The notes under the pieces were generated by a model that was given only the letters and a program-made list of their open reading frames with translations, was not told the DNA's origin and searched no databases. 64,000 nucleotides of DNA from Cystobasidium ongulense. Lineage: Eukaryota > Basidiomycota > Cystobasidiomycetes > Cystobasidiales > Cystobasidiaceae. Each line of letters begins with the position of its first letter. Positions within the stretch are counted from its first letter, which is position 1. Positions 1 to 12,128 of the stretch are shown piece after piece. Location: positions 744,001 to 808,000 of the forward strand of contig BQUP01000007.1 of assembly GCA_022835595.1 (NCBI GenBank), in the 5' to 3' direction. The translations under genes and the position numbers were made by a program.

Positions 1-2044
1 ATTTCAGTTATATCGTCATCATCAAATTCGTATTCTTCAGCTGCTCCTTGATCAGGCGGTGCTCGACTTCTGTTACCTCCTCTGTATTGCTGCTGATGCG
101 CCGAAGGGGGGTATCCGAAGCTTGCAGCTGAACGCTGGCTGCCACCCCTGTACGATGGCGGCTGACCTGGTAGGCGCATTTGCTGTCCTTCACCGGCATA
201 CGGTGTGTAAGGTGGGAGGGATCTGGACCCGCTGACAGCCGAGACTCGATTGGGAGCGGCTGCGGCTGGAGGATATTGCGGTACTTGGTACTGCGGAGTT
301 TGATACTGCTGAGCCTGATATAGTTGAGCCTGCTGATATTGCTGAGCCTGATACGCCTGCCTTCTATACATCTCTTCATCCTGTCTCGCTTTTTCTTCTG
401 CATCCAGTTCAGCCTTCCGCTTCGCCAGTGTAAGTAATTGTTGTTCACGCATATGACTCATTTCCTCTTGGAATTGTTTGCGTTGAGCATCTGTCATTGC
501 CATTTGACGTTGATTATCCAACATTTCTTGATAATTTCGCATACGAGCATCTTCTTGTGCTACTTCTTGTGCTGCTCTTTGTTTTGCATCTGTTATAGCA
601 ATACCTTTAGCTAACATCTGTCTTCTTTTCTCTTCCTCTCTTATTTGACGTTCATATTCTTGTTGTTTCCTCTCTTCTTCACGTAGTCGACCTCGTTCTT
701 CTCTTCGATGTCGACACTCTGAACGTGTACTTTCGCCATCATCATCATCGCTTATATCTTCTTCATCCTCTTCATCTAACCTTCTCATCTTTTCGAATTC
801 TTTACGCGCTTGCCGTTTTATAGCTTTCTTTAAGCTCCGAGATGATCTTTTGGAGTCGGTATCTTTTGCTACAGCAGGTGCTCCCGGCATAAAATTAGGG
901 TATTGAGCAGGAGCCATGACGGGTCTTCCATACATATCATACCCTATAGGCATTGGTAACATGCCCGGCATGTAAGGATTCGATGACATCTGCTGCTGGA
1001 GAGATCCAGCTTTCGTCCACAACCCTGTTCTAGGATCTACCACCATTTGGTTATGGTTGTCATCTGAATCGTCATCGTCATCAAATCTAGCTCCGAATCT
1101 AGAAGGTATTCCACCCGAAGTTCTCACGCCTTTGTCGAACATACCAGGAGGGGCCGCTCCCGCGCCTACTCCAGCACCGTTGGCACCACCCTCGTAGGGA
1201 TCAGGAGCACCAGCTCGTGGAGGTCGTTGCATATTGTCATTCTCAGGCTCATATGCAGGTTCAGGGTCATATGGTGCTTCGGCAACCGGCGGTGCCGCAT
1301 TTGCCGAGGCTATAGGTTGGAAGAAAGCACCACAGAAGTTCATACAGCCTATGAGAATGAGAAGACCAGCCGTGATGAGGTGTAATTTCCCGATGCTGTT
1401 AAGAATCAACCATTAGTGTATGTGTTTGGTGAAAGCCTAATGACGAGATCCAGCTTACGAATAGCTCATCATTTGCATGCCTACGTAGACCATAACTAAA
1501 CCAGTACCCCACAAGCCCCACTGGCCTTGGAGAGAGGGTACGAACTTGTATAGACTCGGCAGCGTGGCCGGGGTGAGCCCTCGCAAGCCCTGATGAACAA
1601 GCATAGCGAGGAAAGCGAGGACTATTGGACATACCACAAAAATCCGCAAAGAGTCAGCAGATGCCTCCGGAGATAGCTTGATGCGAAAGGGGGGCAACTC
1701 ACGGGTCAAAGAATGGTAAAGAGCGCCATGAAAAAGGGCGCCCGGTCGTTGTGGGAAATCCGTATTCCATGCATAAGCTTGGCACTTTGGAATCTTTGTA
1801 CTTTTCTTCTGCTGTCGTTTGAGCATGAGTCCAACAGGGTTGTTTGTCTTCTTCAATTGTGGATTTTGAGACAGTGCATCTCTGTACGTACGGGTTGAAG
1901 GCAGGCATGTCAGTTTGCAAACCAGGCTCAGAAGGCAGAATAAAAGACACCTTACCCCATCAATGTTGTTGTTTCTGCTGCTAGACCCAACAAGAGTGCT
2001 ATACAGGTCAACAGGGCGAAGATCTTGATTATCCAGTAGAACAT
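1..2044 (-). CDS. Four-span membrane protein with long charged, Gln/Tyr-rich cytoplasmic tail; C-terminus beyond window
   Basis: I do not recognise the family. The model has exons 2044-1956, 1881-1703, 1621-1459 and 1395 to the window edge, joined by GTAAGG, GTGAGT and GTAAGC donors and CAG/TAG acceptors with phase kept throughout. The start is the ATG just before the first hydrophobic segment (MFYWIIKIFALLTC). Four hydrophobic segments follow: that N-terminal one, LLAFLAMLV, LWGTGLVMVYVGMQMM and LITAGLLILIGCM. After the last one comes a long soluble tail: an Asp run, a Lys/Arg/Glu-rich coiled-coil stretch (about positions 830-420), then repeats of the type QAYQAQQYQQAQ and a Pro/Arg-rich part. 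The frame is still open at position 1, so the protein is incomplete. The tail looks like a cytoplasmic scaffold anchored in a membrane. A longer reading frame up to 2342 is a shadow without membrane segments. Confidence 0.6.
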
Positions 2045-4738
2045 TCATCTGCCTTTTGAACTGATGCTGAAGTCTTCTAGTTTGCAGCTGTAGATAGATA
2101 GCACACGAAAAAGCTGAGCGGTGTACTTTGTAGGCTGCAGTGCGTTGGCGTAGCCGACTGTTGATCTTTACAAGTGGATCAGTAGGTCGTGCTCTGTCGA
2201 ACATGCAGGTCGAGGCTGGGCGTGTCAAGTCATGCAGATGACCTGCATAGCCCTTCGACACCGCCAGTACGGAAGTGCGGAGGCACGCGGAGAGGCTGAA
2301 CGGAGCTGCAGGCAGCTCGATATTTCGAGTATAGTTAGTCATTGTATGTCAGCATACTCATAGAGTCGTCGCTGACTTCTGAGCCATGTCTATACGATGT
2401 GTTTCCCGAATCCGCGTCGACCTTCAGGTACGAGGCATCAGTCCGAATCACGCACAGCCGGGTCCAGGGCTCGTAGAGAGTTCATCGCTGGCGAATATTG
2501 CTACGTGCGCTGCATAACGAGGTGTGTATAATTCGGATTTCCACCATCTGCTGAGCCTTGCTATCAAAGTGAAGGCGACGATATGTACGCGCTTTGCCTT
2601 TGCTGACGATTTCGGCGCTTTGGCTGTCCAACAAGGCCAGCCAGCCGGACCGGAAAGATGTCACGAGTGCGCATGACATTGCTCTGCATCTTCGTCTTGC
2701 TCTTGCTTGTGCTTGATGCCTCAGACTTTCCCATCTCATACGCACAGAGTTGGCTTGCTGCCACGCTCTTGAAGCCATTCGCATCTTGGGAGGTCCCGCC
2801 TGCGACGCCATCAATACAGACCAAGTCCGCCGGGTGAACTGGATCCTTCTGCAGACTCCACCCGCTTCCCTGTACAAGACACACTGCTACAGTCAAGAAC
2901 AGCTTCGAAGCTCCCTCGCGTATTCAAGGGTCCCATCGTTGTTGGACTGCGTGGGCTCGATCACGTCCTGCTACAGCGGTTGACCACAGAGGGTGAGCAG
3001 CGAGTGCGTGGTGCAAGCCCGTCATGTATTCGCATGCCAATTGATGTTCTGCTGTGTTGCAGCTCCCGTTCGTTCTTGTTGCGCACGATTTGTAGCGGGT
3101 CTTTGGGTCTGGAGGCTTTTGCAGAAGGCACGGCCTTTGGGAAAGACATTGTAGCCGTCACTTGAGCCTGCGCTCCGACAAGACTCCATCCCTGACTGGA
3201 GTCCATCGTCATTGCAAATCTTCTTTACGTGGATCTCGCTTCGTCATAGCCGTTCGAACTGATTTGCAGGACGCAAGGTAGGAATCGGCAATAATCAGGC
3301 AAAAGACCTGGCATTCCTCCTGCGGTAAGTCTCGTCTTCGAGTAATTATGAGGGGGCCCATCATGAAGCCGTGCACGACGCACCGAGTACCGCGCAACTA
3401 CATTCACCGTAGCAATCGGTAGAAGCTGACGTCTTATGTGTCCGTCTTTCTGCGCATCAGAACGACAGGTACCGCACCTGGGTACCGGTCAACGTTCAAG
3501 CACGTGACGAAATTTACCACCTTTTCGACTATATCTATCACAGACGCTGTGCTCTCGACTTGCGAGTCCTTTTGCGCAACAACTGGCAGTCGCACTTTTG
3601 ATCTTGAAGCCCTGCTATCCAGTCCAAAGCTGCGAAACAGCCAAGATAGGATCGCCATACCGTATTCGATAATCAAAGGTTGGACGCTCCGCTCCTTCAT
3701 ACGAATTATAATTATCATATCAAATACTCGACAGTCAACTTCGTTCGGCATCCCACAACAGCACCAATCACATGCAAAGAGATCTACCATGAAACAAATT
3801 AAAGAACGAAGATCTACACACACAATCCAGTAAACGCGTCTTGAAGATCGAATCCGCTCTTTCGACGCGTCGCTTGGAACTGATTACCGTAATTTTTACA
3901 AACTGGCTTCAAAGTTTTTACAGTTTAGCGTCGATTCATCAATCTCTCTTTGCGGTAAGTTAATCCTGGGGTGGGAACAGTCTTCTTGGTATGTACAAAG
4001 CTCGACATCTTGTTCAATTTGAGCTATTAGGATTTACGCTAATTGAAATGCTATTCAATCTTTGTTCTTCAGCTGCTCGCTTGAGAATAATTTATCTCGA
4101 TAATAAATTATTAGATTTGTGGTTTTCAAAGTCGCGCTTACCTGACGGTACCTATACGGCGTACGGCAAGGCACCTCTCTCTTCCGTTCCATTCTAATCA
4201 AGAGCAAGTAACTACTGCAGTAATACACAGCAACAAGCACGCATACGTTACCTCTTCTACAGACAGAATCGTACAGATCTTCTATTCTCCGCCACCTTTC
4301 CCCTATTTCAATTTCGTAGCCAACTACCGTAACTACCCCTTTCCTCAAGTCAGGGCGCGCATTCCTCATTGACGGCGGCTTTCCCACAAAATCGCTTCAA
4401 GCAAAAAGTGCGGTCATCGAGGTCGAATCAAGTACAGATTATTCACCACCTCAGTCGCGAAGGACCGTTTCACCTGTCTCTCTCTGGTTACGACTTTTCC
4501 AAGCTGCTTTGGATATAAATTTCCCTGGGCTCAGCCTTGGCCGGAAAGTTCGGTGCCGAATAAAGCGAAATCGAGCGAGCATCTCTTGTCTCTCGGAACA
4601 TCCTAGTGTCAAGGCCGAAGTGTCAATTCATCGCAAAGTCGCGCTTTGCAATTATTATCGTTACAAAGGTCAACGAAGAAGGCTCTTCACATCTACACCT
4701 ACTTCTCTACAAGATAGTCTATACAATAACATCCTCAA
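2045..4738. other. Long intergenic stretch, no convincing gene
   Basis: No open frame here has fungal-like composition or recognisable motifs; the longest (about 130 codons near 3430-3830) runs equally on both strands and looks fortuitous. The stretch lies between the divergent starts of the membrane protein (2044) and the Ser/Pro-rich protein (4739). It must hold both promoters and probably a long 5' leader for the + gene, since pyrimidine-rich blocks and GTAAGT-like donors (near 3954) occur upstream of 4739. An AT-rich hairpin lies at 4086-4112. Confidence 0.4.
4086..4112. repeat. Perfect AT-rich inverted repeat
   Basis: AATAATTTAT at 4086-4095 is followed after seven bases by its exact reverse complement ATAAATTATT at 4103-4112. 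It could be a transcription terminator-like or cruciform element in the leader of the downstream gene, or chance in an AT-rich patch. Confidence 0.5.
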
Positions 4739-6770
4739 ATGTCGGCTGCAGCCTTTGGTTTCGCAGCAGCCTCCTTCCAGCCCTTGACATCACCGCCGCG
4801 CACCCAATCCTCCCAAGCATCGCCATCAAGTACCGGGAACAGCGCCGGCAATCCTCCTTCATCACCATCGCTTTCAACGTCTGGCAGTGAACTTTCATAC
4901 ACGAGTGACGCAGGTGAGCTGATCTTTCCGTGTATACCATCTTTCCTCCGTCGTGCGCCCTTCCGGCGATTGCCTGCTTGCCAAATTCGGCATTCGAGAT
5001 AGTGGTTTTCGAATTCGATCAATCAATTCCCAATTATCCTCAAATGCAGAAATGACAGCATGCTAAGGGGGAACAGAGCGAAACACTACAGTCAATTGTA
5101 CCTAATTCGGCTGGCTGATGCACAACCTTACTTTTATCTTCATTGCGATCCACCCCCTTTCAATAGAAACGGAAAGCTATGTTACAGATTATATCACTAC
5201 ACCGCCTACTTCACCTCAGCGAGCGCAGCAGATCTTTCAGCAGATGATGAGCTCGCCGCCTTTCCTTTCGAACTCGTCACAGCCATCATCATCAAAGACT
5301 TCGCCTGTTGCTTTGGGATCAATGCTAGCTTCTGTGAAGCTTGCTGCCGAGTCGAGTCCCTCTTTGAGTCCTACAATGTCTCTCACGCCTAGCCCAGAAG
5401 ATCGCTCAATACCCTCAAATGGTCTATATGCTTCACCTATATCGAAAGTACGCCCTGCATTCGTACAATCGCTCTCTGCCAAACGACCCCGCCAAGTGCC
5501 AGGCACGATAGACCTGTCCTCGCTACCACAGTTTCCACAACATCCATCACTTCATCTCACGCCACAAGACTCTGAAGTCTCAGGCTCTACACCACGCGCA
5601 GTCGCTGAACGACCAGGTCTATTCAGTCGATGGAGTTCAGATTCTGAATGCGTTTCAAGCTGTACGAGCTCGGATTGCGAATCTATAGCCGAGGAAGACC
5701 AGGAAGCGGATGATGATATTGCAGACGGAGCAGATGACGAACATGGAGAGAATGAAAGTGAATCATCTAAACGTCCTACTGTCACTCACAGATCGGCAAC
5801 AATGAAAAGGTCCACTTCAACAGGGCAAAATCCTTTCTTCCTCTCACCATGCATATCAATAGATCCTATACCTTCACCTGTCCCAGTCTCGTCGCCACAT
5901 GCAGTCTCATCGCTTTTACCGCCAGCTCCAAAACCACATCAACATGGATTCTCTCCTTACGCTGAGGAGCAGGGTTTCATGTTCAGTGGACCTTCTGCTT
6001 CTGTCTCTTCTCCTCTTGCACGGCTCTCACCGACTTCGCCGAGTGCTCTGCACGGTCGACGGAAGAAGCGCTCGCATCACCATAAGCATAACTCAAGCAA
6101 GCATGGGAATCCTGACGATGGCTTCCAAGACAGCTCGGCTTCCACAAAAGGTATCTCTCCTTCAGGGACGCCCTCTCCAGATCCTTCGACTACTACGACT
6201 CGCTTGACGCGTTCACAAGGTCTACGCATTAAAGATCAAGGCGATAAACCTAGGGGTCGATATGCTCGTGCACTTAGCCAGCAACTTCGTCATGGTGCAG
6301 ATGGAGGAATATCTTCTCCTATCAAGACTGCAAATGCTTTACTTGACGGGACTATTTCACCAGCTGAATCTACAACAGACCCTTTAAGAGTTAAATTGCG
6401 CGAAATGCCTGGCGCCAAGACTCCAGATGGATCGGTCCCAGCTTCGCCTTGTCATGCATCTCCCCGTCAATCAGCTCATCATCCTCACTCTCAGCATCTA
6501 CGTCCGAGCAACGGTCGCTCATACAGCTCACCTAAGCTGCACGCATCGTCACCATTACACCTGACTTCTTACCCTGGTGAAGCCAATAATAACAATAACA
6601 CCGGAAAAGATACAAAACTCAATGTGTTTAATTCGGCTTTCTCCTTCGCTCCCAATAGGGAATCGCCAGCTCGCTCACCGCTTGCATTGAAGAGCCCTTT
6701 AAAATCTCCTATGGGTACAGTTAGAGAAATCGAGCCAGACTCGAATCCTTATTTTGCTGGATATGCATAG
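4739..6770 (+). CDS. Ser/Pro-rich low-complexity protein, function unknown
   Basis: Two exons, 4739-4913 and 5188-6770, give 585 residues. The donor is GCAG|GTGAGC and the acceptor TTACAG, with phase 1 on both sides. The join reads DADYITTPPTSPQ, which continues the same Ser/Pro/Thr composition as exon 1. The protein is almost wholly disordered, with many SP and TP sites typical of proline-directed kinase targets. It has an acidic block (EEDQEADDDIADGADDE), a basic Arg/Lys/His stretch (GRRKKRSHHHKHN) that could be a nuclear localisation signal, and a short less-disordered piece (RGRYARALSQQLRHG) followed by SSPIKTANALL. No catalytic domain is visible. A regulatory nuclear protein is a guess. 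The reading frame upstream of 5188 contains ATGs but belongs to the intron. Confidence 0.75.
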
Positions 6771-7669
6771 ATTGCAATCCAATATACACACATTCTCCGT
6801 TCTATTCACAAGTTATTATTAGTTTTGTCCCCATGTGGTATTTCTCTTGGATCTTCTTTATCATTCCGTCTCTGCTGCTCTGTAGCTCTTGATTTCCCCC
6901 TTTCTGTCTTTGTTTATTCTATTGCGCTGACTAAGAGTCTTTACACGTATACTCTGTTAGATGTAGCTATTTTAGCCTTTCGCCACTTTTAAGGAACTCT
7001 TTATTTCAATTTCAATTTCTTTCGTGCTTCAGATGTAGCTTATCAACAATCAGTTTCTCTATATTCTAGACCAATGCAATTTCATGCTATTGAGACCTGC
7101 TCAATTTCCGCCATGACATGCAATTGAACGTTTATTTGAACCTGAATTTCGTTTCAAAAGACCAGGGCCATTATCTCGACCATAAGCTAAGCTACAAAAA
7201 AGGTTTGTTTCGCCGATTCAATGGAGAAAACACAATAACATGACGGCGAGAGTAGTGTAGGTTTTATTGTAAAGTCAATCTCCTAGTCAAACATAACTGA
7301 GAACCAATGGAAGAAAGTATTGGTAATATGGCAATTGAGATGCGTGTATGGTCTCAAACAACCATTTTCTCGACAGCAATCATTTTTCTTTCTTTCTTTT
7401 TGTCTTCTTTTTTGTCGTGTAAGGTGGAAGTAATCTTTGCCTTTTTGCAATTTGCCGAGCAAAGAACGAAGCCGAGGGTGTTCGTATCATAGGAGAGGAA
7501 TAGATATAGCAACGTGAAAAAGTACATATCTGGCGGAATGTTCAATAGAGTGATTTGCATGTTGTGGTGCAGTGGCGGAGCCATACGACGAGCTTGAGCA
7601 GCAATTGAGCACGTTACTCTTTAATTTCCCGTTCGTAATCTTGTATCGTAGTTGTGTATGAATGAAACC
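6771..7669. other. Convergent intergenic region, 3' UTRs
   Basis: AT-rich sequence between the stop of the Ser/Pro-rich gene (+) and the stop of the NBR1-like gene (-). No coding signal seen. It is expected to hold the poly(A) sites of both genes. Confidence 0.6.
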
Positions 7670-10600
7670 TTAGACTTGATCATACTCATCATCATCCGAC
7701 AATAAGACGAAATCGCAATCTTCCTCGTCTTCATCTTCAAGGGAGCTCATGGTATCGATATCAGGTAGGTCCGATCCAGTACTTCTGGGAGAAGTGATAG
7801 CTTCAGAATAAACAGTAGCCGTATCCGCTGAATCTTGAATAATCGAATTTGAGGATGATGCGATATTGGTGGAAGATCCCTTGACTTTAAGAGTAGGAGT
7901 AACGATTCTTGATGAATCCAGAGAAGAATCCGATTTCTTCATTGCCGAACCGGAAGAAGCGGAAGTCGAGGAACTGTTAATGGCAGCATTACCTTCATCA
8001 ACTATAATGTCAATCCATAATCTATCTCCAAATCTAGTTCCATCAGGAGCGACAAATCTATAATAGCTCATAAATTTACCAGCGATTTCAGGAGCGATGA
8101 TATTTTCAGCTACAATATTGACTTTATCACCAGAAGTAGCTGATTTAACACTGTATGAAACTTCTTTGCGACTAGTATTTGAAGTGATCAGATCTTTGCC
8201 GAATCCACTGACACAGATTAGTCGAGTGCCTTCAGGCCAGCTCTTGAATCCAGTGTTCTCGACATTCCAAATCTTGTTAAAGACTGTGCCAGGGAAGACT
8301 GACTCTCCATCGTTGTAAGTGACGTCCTGAAAGTGGGAGAAATCAGTCCTCTGCGTCGCAATATTTCAGAAAGTCCAAATGGTTTAACTCACGTTGAGCC
8401 ATCGAGCATCATACTCTAATCTAGCATCCTTCATCTGACTCTGCTGTGCAACGGGTACAGTCGGCTCTGCCTTTTCTCCTTCCTCTTCCACATCAGAGAC
8501 AGTAGTAGCCTTCTTTGTATTGTCCTCCTTCTTATCGTTCAAAGATAAAGCTTTGACTTCCTTGAGGATAGTTTCCATAACAACATTATCAAAACTTTCC
8601 CCATTCTTATTATTCAAAATGACAGTTTCACCTTTCTCATTTTTTCCTAGATCAAATGTAAGATGAATGTCTTTTTGTCCACCTTGAATAGCAAATGGAA
8701 GAGGTACGTCTATAATCCATGTTTTGTCTTCTCCTCCTGCTGTCTTGCTGGTGGTGCTAGTAGTCATGGCAGGTACATCTTCGACCTTTGCAGAGGCGGC
8801 TGGTTCTACAGCTGCCGTGCCAGAGAAAGAGGAAGAGTTGTTCGAGCTGATAGTAGAAATTGGGAAAGCCTTCCTAATACTATCAATAGCTCGATCCAAT
8901 TGTACCCTATTCGCATGAACGTTTGCACCCGAGGAGAATCTACCAAAAGGACCAGTAGCACCAGCTACAGCGATCGGTTTTCTAATCTTTACGAGGAGAT
9001 GATCTCTATAGGAATGATTGCCAATTTTCCTATTGGAGGTATAGGAGATAGGATCTGCTTCGCAAGTAGCGCAAAGATCGAAATCGGGGCATGAGGGATG
9101 AGCACATTTATACCTTATGCCAGAGATTGGTTTATTACAACCATCGCAGTGAATTGCGAAATGGCGAGCGGCAGGATTGACTTCCGAGAAAGAGCTTGAG
9201 AAACCGGTGGGTCCTTCTCTGCGTCTAATCAGATCGTTGGGCTCGTGTAAAGCAGCGAGTGCATGACCGGGGTGTAGCCGGTCGATTTGAGCATAACACT
9301 TCGCACAGCAGTCCCTGAAAGATAGCACATGATCGTCAGTACCTTCTCCTTGACCTGGTACGTGGTGACTATGCGAGAAAGTGAACTTACCAATCAGGGC
9401 ACGTGAAACACTTATATCGCACACCGACAATCCATTTGTCACAGACATCACAAGTAGCGTTATGAGCAGCGAATACTGCAGTTCCTTTCTTACTAGATTG
9501 AACGGTAGGAGTCTCCTTTTCACCTTTAGCTTCGTAAACACTTGCATCTTTTTTCTCTTCAACCTCACCCTCCTTGTCACCATTGGAGGTAGTCTTAGAT
9601 GGGATAGTAGGTACAATCTCAGGAGCAGGTCCTCCGAAAGCATCCGCTAGATTTGCATTGAAATCGTTGACGAATTTATCGAAGGATGATTTGAGAGAAG
9701 CGTATTTGTTTGCCGATTCGGGATTGGATGAAGCTGAAGCGGTAGTAGATGAAGTTCCGCTAGGAGAAGCGCACTGAGGCGACCTTGCCGGGCCACACGA
9801 TACCGAACTAAAAGCGTGTGCGATCTCATCCGCTGTCAATATATCGTCATATAATCGATTGGCAGTAGGTGCTTGAGGTGTGTTTGTTTTACCAGCAAAA
9901 GGATAAGAAGCAAGAGCATCCAACTTTGCAACAGTATCAGCTTCGAATTTCGCTGTTTGAGCTTTCAATAGAGCATCCTTCTTGAATTTCTCAGCGCGTA
10001 CTTGAGCCCTCTGAGCTGATAGTAGAGCTTCTTTCATGGCTTTATCGGCTGGCAATTCAGCTTTAGTTTGAATGGGTGAGGTCTGTCGTCTTGAAGGAGG
10101 AACGTATGGTGTGTAACTATGTATGCCTGGTGTGCTATCGCTGGACTTAGCCGCATCCACACTTTCTGGGAGGTAGGGTGAAGCATGCTTCGTCCATCCA
10201 GAAATATAGGCACAAGGCGGTGCGATGCCTAATTGCTTTGCTTCCTCTTCTAAAGTGCTCGGGGAGAAGCTGGAACCGAAGAAAGGGATCGCTGATGCCG
10301 ATGGCGCCGTTGGTACTGGAGGAGGAGCAATAAAGTCCGCAGCTCGCTTGATGAATTCCATACCTGGGTGGTATCCACTTGGAGCGGCTTCGCCGGTAGA
10401 GGTAGGAATCGTTGGGAGGGGAGCGATGAAATTGGCAAATCTTGATACTAGATCAGCTACATCTTGTACGCCAGGAGACGATGATCTCTTGTCTGTAGTG
10501 GTATCGTTCTCTTGCTTGACTTGTGCTTCCTCTTCTGCAGCAGCATCTTTGGGAGGTGTGGGTGGTGCTGCCGTGACGGACGCCGAATCCATGGCACTGG

Positions 10601-11409
10601 GCATGATGGTCATACCATCACCAGATGAGGAAGCGGCCTCCATAGAATTGTGCTCCTGTTTAACCTTCTCTTTACCTTTACCCTTGTCCAACTTCAATTT
10701 TCTAGCTTTTGCGACATTATGGAGGGTAGTTTTAATGAGACATAGATTCACGACTTTTCTACCTTTTTTATCAGCTGTCAAACCAGCAATTTGAGTTCTC
10801 TTGCGATGGAATTGATTGTAGGTATGAAGAGCGGTCCAGCTGTGCGAGGAGAGAGCGGGATAGTCATCTAGATGTAGGTCTGTTTCACCTAGTTCTGTGG
10901 CGTATGGTCCTGGACCGAGGACGAGATAGAGCGAGTACGAGGATGGACGGAGGTTGAATGTTTGTTCTGCTCTTGCGATGATGCCCTGTGAGGTTTGATC
11001 CATTCAGGAAGATGTCGGACATTGTCGAAGGCATGATCAACGGGCAAGCGGGCGGCGGGGGATGTCAGCAGGCAGGATGGAGGCGCAGCGTAGAGAGACT
11101 GGATCAGCATCGATGACAAGCATCCAAGAGTGGAGAGCGACATACATTGAATACATTCTCATCGAGCTGTGAAGGGTCAGTGTTCTTTGCGGTGAATCCG
11201 TACTGTTTGCAGGCAGGTGGTCGCAGTGTGGTGGGTGGAGACGCGCATAGTGATACAGAGACGACACGTCAGCCTCGACCAGGTGGACACGGAGGACTAT
11301 CACAGCAAGTCACCTTTCTCTTCTGCACCTTGTTGCCCTCCTCGTCGAATGAGATGAGTCTGAAGACATAGCATGGCGTGTTGGTGGTTGAAGTGGTTGT
11401 CGTGGCCAT
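7670..11409 (-). CDS. NBR1: NBR1-like selective autophagy receptor (PB1-like, two ZZ fingers, FW/NBR1 domain, LIR)
   Basis: Exons 11409-11314, 11202-11146, 10985-9391, 9314-8393 and 8326-7670 give 1108 residues with every phase consistent. The start is the ATG in ATCATGGCC. Domain order: a degenerate PB1-like N-terminus (YVFRLISFDEEGNKVQKRK onward); a long disordered region; a first ZZ finger (CDVCDKWIVGVRYKCFTCPD, split by intron 3); a second ZZ finger (CDGCNKPISGIRYKCAHPSC); then the Ig-like FW/NBR1 domain with FNKIWNVENTGFKSWPEGT and FMSYYRFVAPDGTRFGDRLW. The last 20 residues hold CDFVLL after acidic residues, a classic Atg8-binding LIR (F-x-x-L). NBR1 proteins link cargo to Atg8 on the phagophore, and in fungi the FW domain also binds vacuolar hydrolase cargo. 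The domain set and order make the assignment firm; the cargo is unknown. Confidence 0.93.
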
Positions 11410-11485
11410 GATGGACGAGCTTGAAGCCGCCTTGTCCGACGGGGCTGGTTGGAGTCGCACACGGGGAGGAGAGCCAGACTACACA

Positions 11486-11965
11486 CTACTGCTCGATGGT
11501 GAATGCAGCACCGCTTGTCTTGATAGTCGCTGCCGCCCGCCTCGTCGATGGCGGTCGAGTGAGTGGATGAAGATGGTGGATCGTCAAGAGGCAAGAGCGA
11601 GCGACGACGACGGCGACGGACAAGACTGCAAACACAGTGGCGAGGATGAGGACAACTGCAGCTGTGATACCCTAAAGCATACAAGCAACAACGACTATTG
11701 CCACGCTCCAACACCCTACACTGTTCTGTCGACTACCTGGACATGCATGCACATGGTGGCGTGCTCGCCTATGCTGATACTGAGACAGCCGGCGACGATA
11801 AAGTCGATGATGATGATGATGACTGTGTGAAGACCCAGCTTGCATCTCACCACTGACAATCTTCAAAGGCACTTTCCTCTTCACCTCTTCATCGGTCTCC
11901 TCTCGGATCTCTTCGTTCTCGACTCTCAAGACGAGGAGGAGCTCAGGAAGCCACGAAGCTGACTT
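11486..11965 (-). CDS. Possible small two-span membrane protein upstream of NBR1 (uncertain)
   Basis: Three pieces on the - strand join in phase. The first (to 11851) reads ENEEIREETDEEVKRKVPLK. The second (11822-11737) reads VIIIIIDFIVAGCLSIS. The third (11671-11486) reads GITAAVVLILATVFAVLSVA and ends in FTIEQ plus a stop. Together they make an acidic/basic leader and two hydrophobic spans. Donors GTGAGA and GTAGTC and acceptors ACACAG and TTTAG are present. The first intron would be only 28 nt, too short for normal fungal splicing, and no start codon or first exon could be fixed. The stop is 76 nt from the NBR1 start. The CAT-rich stretch may create the Ile run by chance, so this may be no gene at all. 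Confidence 0.25.
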
Positions 11966-12128
11966 TCACTGCATCTGCTCGACGACTAGAAACCAGACTA
12001 CGAGGAGATTATCGGCGCAAGTAGACCCTCAAACTGTCCGAAACATCAAGGAAGTCCAGGAAAAGGTTCGAAACTTTGCCATCGCGCAAAAGGCATGGAT
12101 GAAGGATATGGATGGCGAGTGTATATGA
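11830..12128 (+). other. Open + strand frame ending in a helical, exon-like C-terminus (uncertain)
   Basis: About 100 codons are open on the + strand without an ATG at the start. The last 40 codons read like real protein (VDPQTVRNIKEVQEKVRNF, then AIAQKAWMKDMDGEC) and end in TGA at 12126-12128. The frames opposite these last codons are closed. It could be the last exon of a small gene whose first exon I cannot place, and it overlaps the tentative - strand pieces, so at most one of the two is likely to be right. From 12129 to 12759 I see only the promoter side of the phosphate carrier gene. Confidence 0.2.

Noticed and set aside
1455-2342. 295-codon - strand frame upstream of the membrane protein
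   Set aside because: It crosses two introns and lacks the first membrane segment, which lies in another frame from an ATG at 2044; only parts of it are coding.
3434-3833. Overlapping 130-codon frames on both strands
   Set aside because: Equal length on both strands, no motifs and unusual composition; likely chance.
7354-7584. Short frames between the Ser/Pro-rich gene and NBR1
   Set aside because: AT-rich 3' UTR sequence with low-complexity Lys/Phe; no support.
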